Source of the DNA: an uncultured Oscillibacter sp.
GTDB taxonomy: Bacteria > Bacillota > Clostridia > Oscillospirales > Oscillospiraceae
DNA length: 64,000 nucleotides
Reading direction: 5' to 3'
NCBI GenBank assembly: GCA_910583695.1
Contig: CAJTZL010000008.1
Span: forward strand, 3,051-67,050
Part shown: in pieces, positions 17,757-24,933 of the stretch
Layout of the letters: the number at the start of each line of letters is the position of its first letter
How positions within the stretch are numbered: position 1 is the first letter of the stretch
Position numbers and translations under genes: made by a program
The notes under the pieces: model-generated
Seen by the model: only the letters and a program-made list of their open reading frames with translations
What the model was told of the DNA's origin: nothing
The model's database searches: none

Positions 17757-18629
17757 TCAGAGGCCGGAGGAGGAATCCGGCAGGGCCGGGGACGCCCATT
17801 CCCGGAAAAGTTTAGCGGTCCGCCACAGGCAGATCATGCGCAAGACGGCGTAATAGCCCGTCAGGCCCAGGGTGGCCAGCGCGGCCAGCATGAAGGCGAA
17901 GGGACCCATAAACGCGAAGAAGAAATACGTCAGGACCGTCACCCCCAGGGAGAGCAGGAGCAGCCTCCACAGCTTCCGCCAGCCGGCGGCCAGGTCCGCG
18001 TCCAAGGATTCTACGGCCTGGGCGTGGGTGAAGAACTCCACATAACTCCCGTAGAAGCTCACGATGAGGGAGGGGATGCCCAGCAGGAGGATCAGGGCGG
18101 AGTCCCCGGGGAGGACCAGCAGGACAAGGTCCATCAGCGTGACGGTCAGCTGGCAGAGGGCGGCGGTCCGGTAGTCCCGGAGCACCGGCGTCAGCTTCCA
18201 CAAGAACAGGGCGTAGGCCAGCCCGCAGAGGAATTTCAGCGCCGTCCCCGCCGTCTCGGCGGCGGGGTACGCCTGGGTTACGAAGTCCGCCGTCATCAAG
18301 GAGGCCAGCTCCATGGGGATCACCAGCCAGAACATCAGCCGGACCCACTTCCCCATCAGCGGGGCGTCCTCCGCCAGGCGGCGCTGTCTGGTCTCCTCTC
18401 CGTCCCGGCGCTGGAGCTCTATCCGGGGGACGTCGTCCCGCTGGGCCCGGCGGGAACAAAGGGTAAAGGAGGTGCAGGTCTCGCATCCCTCGTGTCCTCT
18501 CTCCCGGCAGCAGGCGGCGATGCCGCAAGGGCCGGAGAAGGGTTTTCCCATGTCCTCCCGGCAGCCGGAACAGTTCAGCTGCTCCTTCCAGGCGCAGGAC
18601 GCACAGTTTTTTCCGCAAATGTTTTCCAT
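17757..18629 (-). CDS. Cys-rich DUF3795-like membrane protein
   Basis: Protein of 290 residues with two parts. The first 60 residues carry 11 cysteines in CxxxCxxC-like spacing (CGKNCASC, CSGCRED, CGIAACC, CETCTSF), resembling the DUF3795 metal- or cluster-binding fold. The remainder has about six membrane segments between residues 95 and 270. A cytoplasmic metal-binding head on a membrane body is the simplest topology. Function unknown. It is convergent with the KamA-like gene and transcribed alone. Confidence 0.75.
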   Translation of the reverse strand: MENICGKNCASCAWKEQLNCSGCREDMGKPFSGPCGIAACCRERGHEGCETCTSFTLCSRRAQRDDVPRIELQRRDGEETRQRRLAEDAPLMGKWVRLMFWLVIPMELASLMTADFVTQAYPAAETAGTALKFLCGLAYALFLWKLTPVLRDYRTAALCQLTVTLMDLVLLVLPGDSALILLLGIPSLIVSFYGSYVEFFTHAQAVESLDADLAAGWRKLWRLLLLSLGVTVLTYFFFAFMGPFAFMLAALATLGLTGYYAVLRMICLWRTAKLFREWASPALPDSSSGL

Positions 18630-18786
18630 GGCATGCCCTCCTTTTGTTCTACCGCCATAACGGTTTGTAATTTATCTCTATTTTAATACGGAAACCGGCT
18701 GGATTCGTAACAAAAAGGTAACAATTTATGACAAAGGATTACAGGACGGACCGCCGCCAGGGCGGGGCGGCCCGGAGGAGAGCGGG

Positions 18787-18814
18787 AAAAGGCCCGCCGG
18801 AAGGCGGGCCTTTT
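18787..18814 (-). terminator. intrinsic terminator of the BlaI/M56 operon
   Basis: A 12-bp stem (AAAAGGCCCGCC with GGCGGGCCTTTT) and a four-base loop lie 22 bases after the M56 gene stop on the minus strand. Confidence 0.8.
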
Positions 18815-18835
18815 CAGAGGGAACAGCGGGCAGGA

Positions 18836-21286
18836 TCAGGCCCGGATATCCGTCAGCCGGACCGGCTCTCTCTCCAGGGTGACGTTCAGGGGAGCATTGT
18901 CAGGGAAGGTGAGGAGGAGATAACCGGAATCCAGCTTTTTGAGCTTGCGGATATTCACCTGCCAGCTTCCCTCCTCCCAGGCAGGGTACCAGCCGTACCG
19001 CCAGGGGAAGCCGTTGCAGTAGAGATACTGCCGTCCTTCGGAGTGGATAACGTACCAGGTTCTGACGGCGCACTGGTCCATGGCCTTCCGGGCGGCGGCG
19101 GGGAGGTCCTCCACCTCCATGGCCCACGCGTCGAGGTTGTCGGCAAGGTTCGGGGGACTTCCCTGCTTCAGAGTCAGCGTGACGCTGCCTGTGAGATTCC
19201 CCAGGTCTCCCTCCGGGGCACGGAGGTACAGGCGGTAAGTCCCCGGCTTTACGGCTTCGCCGTCGAACAGGAAGTCCGCCGCGCAGCGGAGCGTTCCTCC
19301 CGTCCTCCTGCGGGAGACGCCGTAATAGGTTATGTCCTCAGGGCGGTGCTCCACGCCGCAGAAGCCGATCTTCATGCATTCGCCTGTTTCCGCCGTCACG
19401 TCGTATTGAATCCGGTCCCCTTCGGAGAGGACGTATTCCCCCAGATCCATCCAGCTGCCGCCCTGCATCCGGGTTTCCTCCACAGGAATGGTGACGCTGA
19501 TGCCGCTGGGTTCCTCTTCCGGGGCGTTCAAATCGCCGAAGAGCTCCGCCACCTCCACTGCGTCCAGGTTCCGGACAAACTGGATCCCGCCGTCCGAGTT
19601 CCGCTCCACCTTGATGTCCAGCAGGCCGGTGGGATTCATCTCCAGGGTCACGCAGGACGCATCCGGTCGGAGGTCCAGGAAAATGCGGACCGGCTTCCCT
19701 TGGTAATAATAGCCGTCGTCCTCTCTGGTAATCCCGGCGGTCTCGTACTCCGCCAGCTGCCGGGCGGCTAATTCTTCCTCAAGAGCCTCCAGCTCCTCGT
19801 CCCGGTCCGCCGCCTGGAGCAGAATGGAGAGAAAGGCGGCGTTTTCCTTCGCGGCCCGGGTGATCCAGGCGTCCAGCTCCTCCTCATCCCAATTCAGATT
19901 GTGGACGAGGACGGAGAAGAAGGCGGCGTCTCCCTCTTTGTAGACCTCCTCCAGAATGCTGTCTGTAATTTCCGCCTCCAGCTCCTGCGCCTGGGACAGA
20001 ACGGCGCTGAAAAAGGCGATCTCCCGGTCCTCATAACACCGCTTCAGCCAAGCCCCCTGCTCCTCCGGACTCAGGAAGGGAACCGCGAGGGAGAATCCGG
20101 TGATGCTGCCGTCCTCATAACATTCTTCTGCCAGAAGGGCGGACCGGAGATGCTTGTTGGATGCCGCCTGGACGGAAACCGGTGGCAGGGCCGTTCCCTT
20201 GACAGGGCCCGCATTGCGCTTGGCGGGGCCGGTGTAGGCCCCCGCCGCGGCGGCTCCGGTGGTCAGAGCCGCCGCCAGGACCAGGGACAGCAGAGCCGTC
20301 CACCGGGAGGGTTTCTTGAAGTTCATGATGGCTGTCAACCTCTCTTTCAGTAATTCTGCGCTCTCTCCCAGACCGGCGGAGCCCGGGGCGGCGTGATATC
20401 CGCCCCCGGTCTCCAGAGCCCGGAGCAGGGTGTCCCCATAGGCCCGGTGCTCCTCCGGCTCCAGAACCCGGAGCACCGCCTCGTCACAGGCCAGCTCACA
20501 GGCCCGGTCGATCTCCCGGGCCATCATCCACGCCAGGGGGTTGAACCAGTGGAGGCAGACCGTCAGCTGGACCAGCCATTTATAGAGCAGGTCCCGCCGC
20601 CGGTAATGGGTCAGCTCGTGGAGGACCGTGTGGCGGAAATCCGCCTCCGCCAGCGCCGCCGAGGGCAGGACTACGCAGGGCCGGAACAGTCCCAGCAGCA
20701 TGGGGGAGGCCGCCAGGGGATTTTCGTACAGCTCCACGGGCCGCCGGACGCCCAGCCGCTCCCCGCTCCGGGCCAGCAGGTCCAGCAGGGCGGGGTCCTC
20801 CACCTCCCGGCAGCCCGCCCGGAGACAGCGGGAGAAGTTCCGGCAGCTGGCGGCCTTCCATACCAGCAGGACCAGCGCCCCGCCCAGCCAGACCAGGGCC
20901 AGGACCTCCGCCGCCTCCGGCGGGGCAGGGTCCTCCGGCTCTGCGGCGGAGGGCGCCGGCTCTTCGGCGGCTGGGTCCTCCGGCGGGACTGGGCGGGCCG
21001 GTTCCGAGGCGGTCAGGCGTTCCCCGGGTGGCGCGGCCGCCTCCGGCGGCCGGGGAGCCTCGGCCTGAAGGGCGGCGGGGGATTCTGCCTCCCGGAACAG
21101 GGTCCCCACGGGACTGAACTCCGGCGAGAGGGGCAGCAGAAGGCGGAATACGGCGATGAGCCAGACATAGTACTGCCAGCGCCGGCTGACCCGCTCCCGG
21201 AGCAGGGGCTGGAGGACCAGCAGAACCAGGATGGCCAGGGACCCGGAGAGGGACAGGGAGGCGGCGGTTTTCAAAACCTCCCTCAT
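18836..21286 (-). CDS. M56 family metallopeptidase (BlaR1-like signal transducer)
   Basis: Membrane protein of 816 residues. Membrane helices lie near residues 10-30, 37-55, 130-150 and 330-350. The zinc protease motif HELTHYRRR falls near residue 217 and ACDEAVL supplies the third ligand. A long extracytoplasmic part (355-816) follows; it has no SxxK penicillin-binding signature, so the ligand is not obviously a beta-lactam. In BlaR1-like systems the activated protease leads to cleavage of the BlaI-type repressor encoded just upstream. Start and stop overlap (ATGA-type, 4 bp) with the repressor gene. Confidence 0.88.
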   Translation of the reverse strand: MREVLKTAASLSLSGSLAILVLLVLQPLLRERVSRRWQYYVWLIAVFRLLLPLSPEFSPVGTLFREAESPAALQAEAPRPPEAAAPPGERLTASEPARPVPPEDPAAEEPAPSAAEPEDPAPPEAAEVLALVWLGGALVLLVWKAASCRNFSRCLRAGCREVEDPALLDLLARSGERLGVRRPVELYENPLAASPMLLGLFRPCVVLPSAALAEADFRHTVLHELTHYRRRDLLYKWLVQLTVCLHWFNPLAWMMAREIDRACELACDEAVLRVLEPEEHRAYGDTLLRALETGGGYHAAPGSAGLGESAELLKERLTAIMNFKKPSRWTALLSLVLAAALTTGAAAAGAYTGPAKRNAGPVKGTALPPVSVQAASNKHLRSALLAEECYEDGSITGFSLAVPFLSPEEQGAWLKRCYEDREIAFFSAVLSQAQELEAEITDSILEEVYKEGDAAFFSVLVHNLNWDEEELDAWITRAAKENAAFLSILLQAADRDEELEALEEELAARQLAEYETAGITREDDGYYYQGKPVRIFLDLRPDASCVTLEMNPTGLLDIKVERNSDGGIQFVRNLDAVEVAELFGDLNAPEEEPSGISVTIPVEETRMQGGSWMDLGEYVLSEGDRIQYDVTAETGECMKIGFCGVEHRPEDITYYGVSRRRTGGTLRCAADFLFDGEAVKPGTYRLYLRAPEGDLGNLTGSVTLTLKQGSPPNLADNLDAWAMEVEDLPAAARKAMDQCAVRTWYVIHSEGRQYLYCNGFPWRYGWYPAWEEGSWQVNIRKLKKLDSGYLLLTFPDNAPLNVTLEREPVRLTDIRA

Positions 21287-21666
21287 GCTTCCCCGCCTCC
21301 CTTCTCCCAGAAGCGTTTCAGCTCCTCGTAATCCCCGGGGGAGATGGCCTCCTGCCGGATGAGGGCGGCCACCAGCCCCTTGGCGCTTCCGGCGTAGAGC
21401 TTGTTCACCAGCGCCTGGGTCTGGGCGTCCTGGTAGTCCGCCTGGGAGACGGCGGCGGCGTACTCGTTCCGCCGCCCCAGCTTCCGGACGGTGAGAAAGC
21501 CCTTGTCCACCAGACGGGACAGCAGGGTGATGACGGTGTTTTTCTGCCAGCTCCGGCCCGCCTCCGCCAGGGCCTCCATGATCTGGGCGTACAGGGCGGT
21601 CCCTCCGGCGGACCAGACGATTTTCATCAATTCCAGCTCCGAATCGGAAATCTGCGGCGCATGCAT
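21283..21666 (-). CDS. BlaI/MecI/CopY-family repressor
   Basis: Winged-helix repressor of 127 residues with the family N-terminus ISDSELELMKIVW and the recognition region WQKNTVITLLSRLVDKGFL. It should bind TACA/TGTA dyads as a dimer; two such sites overlap its own promoter. The upstream ribosome site is AAAGGAGGACC. It is the first gene of a two-gene operon with the M56 protease, the classical arrangement for ligand-induced repressor proteolysis. Confidence 0.94.
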   Translation of the reverse strand: MHAPQISDSELELMKIVWSAGGTALYAQIMEALAEAGRSWQKNTVITLLSRLVDKGFLTVRKLGRRNEYAAAVSQADYQDAQTQALVNKLYAGSAKGLVAALIRQEAISPGDYEELKRFWEKGGGEA

Positions 21667-21683
21667 AAGCGGTCCTCCTTTGA

Positions 21684-21734
21684 CTACAGGTTGTAGGCTA
21701 AATATAAGATAACACGCTGTAGGCCAAATGTCAA
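21684..21734 (-). promoter_or_regulatory. promoter with two BlaI-type operators
   Basis: On the minus strand TTGACA (21734-21729) and TATCTT (21711-21706) are 17 bases apart. One operator, CTACAACCTGTAG (21684-21696), is a perfect dyad just downstream of the -10. A second imperfect one, CTACAGCGTGTTA (21710-21722), lies in the spacer. Both have TACA half-sites with a three-base centre, as expected for BlaI/MecI proteins, so the operon is autorepressed. Confidence 0.82.
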
Positions 21735-21757
21735 GAGGGAGGGGCGGAAAAAGGAAG

Positions 21758-21786
21758 CCCGCCGGGAGGCTTGGCCTCCCGGCGGG
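21758..21786 (-). terminator. intrinsic terminator of the LytTR gene
   Basis: A 13-bp stem (CCCGCCGGGAGGC and its complement) with a three-base loop; on the minus strand a T-rich run (CTTCCTTTTTCC) follows. Confidence 0.8.
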
Positions 21787-21792
21787 TTTGGG

Positions 21793-22587
21793 CTATCCGG
21801 TGATTTTCCGTTCCAGGTCCGCTTTGACCTGCATGTAGTTGTGGAAGGGGATGGGCAGAAGCTCCCCGGTGATGAGGGCCGCCTCATAGCGGCGGACGGA
21901 CATGACGTAGCGGCTGTTCACTGTGTAGCAGCGGTGGATGGGGCAGAAGGTTTCCGGCAGCAGGGCGTTAACCTCGCTGATGCTCAGGTCGCTTTGGATG
22001 ATCTTGTCCACGCAGTGGAGCTCCGCCTTCCGGTTCCGGCTCTGGATGTAGAAAATCATGTCCGGCTGGACGAACAGCGTCGTGTTTCCGCAGGGGACGG
22101 CCAGCCGCTTCTTGGGCGGAACCTCCAGCAGGATGTCCCGAACGAACTGATAGGAGGACAGCTCCAGCTTGGGCCCGCCCTCCTCCAGGGCGAAGGGGTG
22201 GAGAAATTCGTAGTTGGCGTGGAGCAGCACCAGCTTGGTCTCCGTGCCGATGAGCTGATAGAGAAAGGTATAGGAGGCGGTAACGGTGTCCTCTTCCGGG
22301 TGCTCCGGAATGCAGGCCCGCACCTCTCCCATCACCGCCTGACAGCGGGGGGTGATGGACAAGGGGGTGTACTCCTCCTGAAAAATCTGATAAATTTTCG
22401 TCCGCTGCTCCACCCCGGCCTCCAGCCGGGAACGGATGGTGTCGCCGCCTATCAGCACCCGCCCCCCGGTGCCGAGCCACACGCTTTTGGAGCAGAGGCG
22501 GGACAAATAGGGCTCTAAATTCCCGGCGTAGTAACCGCGGGTGATCTCCCGGCTGATGGCCACGGTATCCTCCAGCTTTCCGCTCAT
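21793..22587 (-). CDS. LytTR-domain transcription regulator with SnoaL-like sensor
   Basis: Protein of 264 residues without a receiver domain. The N-terminal half (about 5-135) looks like a SnoaL/NTF2-like fold (ITRGYYAGNLEPYLSRLC). The C-terminal half is a LytTR DNA-binding domain (about 160-260) with DMIFYIQSRNRKAELHC, FCPIHRCYTVNSRYV and LPIPFHNYMQVK. The combination suggests direct ligand sensing rather than phosphorylation. It has its own promoter and terminator and so forms a single-gene unit. Confidence 0.85.
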   Translation of the reverse strand: MSGKLEDTVAISREITRGYYAGNLEPYLSRLCSKSVWLGTGGRVLIGGDTIRSRLEAGVEQRTKIYQIFQEEYTPLSITPRCQAVMGEVRACIPEHPEEDTVTASYTFLYQLIGTETKLVLLHANYEFLHPFALEEGGPKLELSSYQFVRDILLEVPPKKRLAVPCGNTTLFVQPDMIFYIQSRNRKAELHCVDKIIQSDLSISEVNALLPETFCPIHRCYTVNSRYVMSVRRYEAALITGELLPIPFHNYMQVKADLERKITG

Positions 22588-22604
22588 GGAATTTCCTCTC
22601 CTTT

Positions 22605-22650
22605 GTGATTATTGTAACGATATTATACAGTAATCACCAGAAAAAGGCAA
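22605..22650 (-). promoter_or_regulatory. promoter with dyad for the LytTR gene
   Basis: Minus-strand TTGCCT, 17 bases, perfect TATAAT. The inverted repeat GTGATTA (22605-22611) / TAATCAC (22631-22637) flanks the -10 and could be an autoregulatory site. Confidence 0.72.
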
Positions 22651-22718
22651 GGAAAAAAGGTGGTACCTTTAGGTTCGGCTTGAATATTGATACGTTCCGT
22701 ATGGAATTTCGGCAGGAT

Positions 22719-23774
22719 TCAGACGCCGCTGCGGTACTGCTCCGCCGTCAGCTTGACGCTGACCCCGCCGGGGCCCAGGGGCGTTACCCAAACACGCAGT
22801 TGGTTTTCCAGGGGTTTGTTCTCGTCAATGCGGAAGGCCCGGGTGATGCTTGCCCCTGCCGGGAGATAGATGCCGGAAAAGCCCTCCTTGCCTGCGCCAA
22901 CCGCATTAAGACGTTCGATATAGACTCTGGCTTCCGCCGGGCTGGTGTTTTTAATGGTGATGGCGGCGTATTTGCCCAGCATGGATGTAAAGGCAAAGGT
23001 ATGCTCGATTTCGTACTCGTCCTGGAATGTCTGCTGGTCCATGGACCGCCCCGAAATGCTGCCCGGGTTCATCTCCGCCGGGTCTACCTCGGTATACATG
23101 CCGAAGGTCTGGCCGTACTCAGGCTTCTCTTTCAGGAGGCTCTTCTGACGGGCCCACTGCTCTATCTGGAGCTCCGGATCGGCATTGGGTCCCCGGCCGT
23201 TGGAGTACATATTGGAAGAGGCTCCGCTGCTGCCGGTTGCGGGAAATCCCTCGCTGGAAATCACCATGGTGCTGGGGTCCGATTTGCCGTCGCCGCCCGA
23301 ATCGGTGGAACCGAAGAGTTTGAAGTCATGCCGCTGGCCGGAGGCATAAAGCGGACGCCAGTCCTCTTCTCCGGTGGGGTCCCCCTTGTTGTCACGGAGA
23401 ACACGGCATTTGGCCCCGAACTCCAGCTGGTTGGCATCTTTATGGAAGTTTACGCCGTTGGTCACGTCGAAGAGCTCCGCCACGGCGGTGGCCTCAATGT
23501 AGTAATGGGTTTCCCCTTTACTGTCGGCATAGGCCAGGACCTTGGGGGCCTTGCCGCCCTTCTCGGTGGTCAGGGTCTCTCCGGGGGCGATCTGTTGCTT
23601 CAGGAACATGCCAACGCCGATCTGGGCGGGCTCCGCCCCGCCGGAGGGCTGGGGGGCGGAGTCCGTATTGGCCGCCAGGGAGGCGGAAATCAGCCCGATC
23701 AGCAGGACCATTGTGACCATGCCCGCCACAAAGGGCGTATAGTTCTTTCTCATTTCTCGTTTGCCGTGCCGCAT
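22719..23774 (-). CDS. secreted or membrane-anchored protein of unknown function
   Basis: Protein of 351 residues with an N-terminal signal anchor (MVTMVLLIGLISASLAAN, about residues 19-36). The extracellular part has no motif I recognise; residues 55-135 resemble a copper-amine-oxidase/stalk-type repeat region (YYIEATAVAELFDVTNGVNFHKD), and the C-terminal 90 residues are probably a beta-sandwich. The first ATG follows AAAGGAG at eight bases. It lies 13 bases after the membrane protein of the sigma-like pair, so it is probably the third gene of that operon. Confidence 0.7.
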   Translation of the reverse strand: MRHGKREMRKNYTPFVAGMVTMVLLIGLISASLAANTDSAPQPSGGAEPAQIGVGMFLKQQIAPGETLTTEKGGKAPKVLAYADSKGETHYYIEATAVAELFDVTNGVNFHKDANQLEFGAKCRVLRDNKGDPTGEEDWRPLYASGQRHDFKLFGSTDSGGDGKSDPSTMVISSEGFPATGSSGASSNMYSNGRGPNADPELQIEQWARQKSLLKEKPEYGQTFGMYTEVDPAEMNPGSISGRSMDQQTFQDEYEIEHTFAFTSMLGKYAAITIKNTSPAEARVYIERLNAVGAGKEGFSGIYLPAGASITRAFRIDENKPLENQLRVWVTPLGPGGVSVKLTAEQYRSGV

Positions 23775-23787
23775 GATGGATTCTCCT

Positions 23788-24453
23788 TTACCATTTCATA
23801 TTTTCCGCAATCCGGAACAGATCCTCCCGCTCCAGACCTTTGGCGGACAACAGGAATACGTCGTTCCCCTGGGTCCACAGGAGGTAGGACAGGGAGGTGT
23901 CCGGGCAGTAGATGAGAACGGCGTCCTCCCCGTCCACCTCCACGTCCTCCAGGATAAATTTTCCTGAGAAGAGGCCGTTTTGCTCCTGGCCGTGCCACTG
24001 GTCCACACGGAAGCTGCGGTGCTCCGGGTCCTCCTGGGAGTAGTAAAAAAAGACGGCGTGTCCCTGGGCCGTGCTCCGGTCCTTGTCCAGGAGGAAGCCC
24101 TCCGGGGTCCAGCCGGGGGTCAGAGGCTGGAAGGGCAGGTCCACGTCCGTGTCCTTGGGCCGGGCGGAGTAGCTTACCAGGCCGTCCTCCTGAGAGGCGT
24201 AAACCCGGTAGTTATCGGGCCGTTCGGCCACCGCGCCGGAGGCCAGCAATGCCCCCAAAGCCGCGATGACCGCCGCCAGCAGGGCCAGGGTTTTCCAGCG
24301 TCGCTTTCGCCGCCGCCGCAGGATCGGAGCCATGGACGCCTCAAAGGTCAGGGAAAAGCCGTGCCCGCAGTCCTCCCGCTTCGGGAGGGTATCCAGCCAG
24401 CGCTCCGCCGCCTCCGGGGCCGCGGCGTACAGCATCTCGTCGGTAATGTTCAA
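23788..24453 (-). CDS. DUF4367-like membrane protein (anti-sigma-type partner)
   Basis: Protein of 221 residues: a cytoplasmic N-terminus (1-55) ending in a basic patch RRRRKRRWK, one membrane segment (about 56-76), and an extracytoplasmic domain with the DUF4367 pattern (LTPGWTPEGFLLDKD, FFYYSQEDPE, LLWTQGNDVFLLSAKGL). Its start codon overlaps the stop of the sigma-like gene by 4 bp. The topology and coupling match membrane anti-sigma factors, although no zinc anti-sigma motif (HxxxCxxC) is seen. Confidence 0.75.
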   Translation of the reverse strand: MNITDEMLYAAAPEAAERWLDTLPKREDCGHGFSLTFEASMAPILRRRRKRRWKTLALLAAVIAALGALLASGAVAERPDNYRVYASQEDGLVSYSARPKDTDVDLPFQPLTPGWTPEGFLLDKDRSTAQGHAVFFYYSQEDPEHRSFRVDQWHGQEQNGLFSGKFILEDVEVDGEDAVLIYCPDTSLSYLLWTQGNDVFLLSAKGLEREDLFRIAENMKW

Positions 24454-24752
24454 ACGATCTCCCCCCTTTCCGCCAGCTCCACCTCCGGCCGCCGCTTCCG
24501 GGCCCGGTAGAGGTCAATGGCCTTCCGCTCCGCCGTCACGGCGGCCAGATGCCGGGCCTGGGGTCCCAGCTCTGCGGGAAGGCGGTGGTTTGCGAGACTG
24601 AGGAAGGCCAGATGCACCGCGTCCTCCGCATCCTGGGTGTTTTGCAAAATCCGGTTGGCCATGTGGAACATCAGCCCCCGGTAGGCGCTGTACATCGCCT
24701 CAAACCGCGTCCGGTCCTGGGGGTCGTCTATGGCCTGCAGATATACCAGCAT
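24450..24752 (-). CDS. short sigma-70-like protein with region 2 only
   Basis: Protein of 100 residues. The segment AMYSAYRGLMFHMANRILQN, then DAEDAVHLAFLSL, matches sigma region 2 (core binding and -10 recognition). After a basic stretch (LYRARKRRPE) the frame stops, so the region 4 needed for -35 recognition by ECF sigma factors (usually 160-190 residues) is absent, and no missing part is seen downstream. Ribosome site AAAGGAGGCGG; stop and next start overlap. It may be a genuine one-domain sigma, a modulator, or a decayed gene kept in operon. Confidence 0.75.
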   Translation of the reverse strand: MLVYLQAIDDPQDRTRFEAMYSAYRGLMFHMANRILQNTQDAEDAVHLAFLSLANHRLPAELGPQARHLAAVTAERKAIDLYRARKRRPEVELAERGEIV

Positions 24753-24845
24753 CTTGCCGCCTCCTTTCGTCTCTATACTCCTGAACGAACCGGCGGGGCG
24801 GAATGTGACGCGCCTGCGGAAAAAATTTTTTCGTCCCTCAGCCGG

Positions 24846-24874
24846 ATTGTACTCCGGATTCCCGTCAATGTCAA
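24846..24874 (-). promoter_or_regulatory. promoter of the sigma-like operon
   Basis: Minus-strand TTGACA, 17 bases, TACAAT, starting within the T run of the nifJ terminator. It gives a leader of about 85 bases before the sigma-like gene. Confidence 0.72.
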
Positions 24875-24911
24875 AAAAAGCCGGCCCCGCGCCGTGCGGC
24901 GCGGGGCTGGC
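24873..24911 (-). terminator. intrinsic terminator of nifJ
   Basis: GCCAGCCCCGCGCC pairs with GGCGCGGGGCCGGC (one mismatch) around GCAC, followed on the minus strand by seven T. It lies 23 bases after the nifJ stop. Confidence 0.9.
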
Positions 24912-24933
24912 GGGAGCTGGAAGGGGTCTGAGA

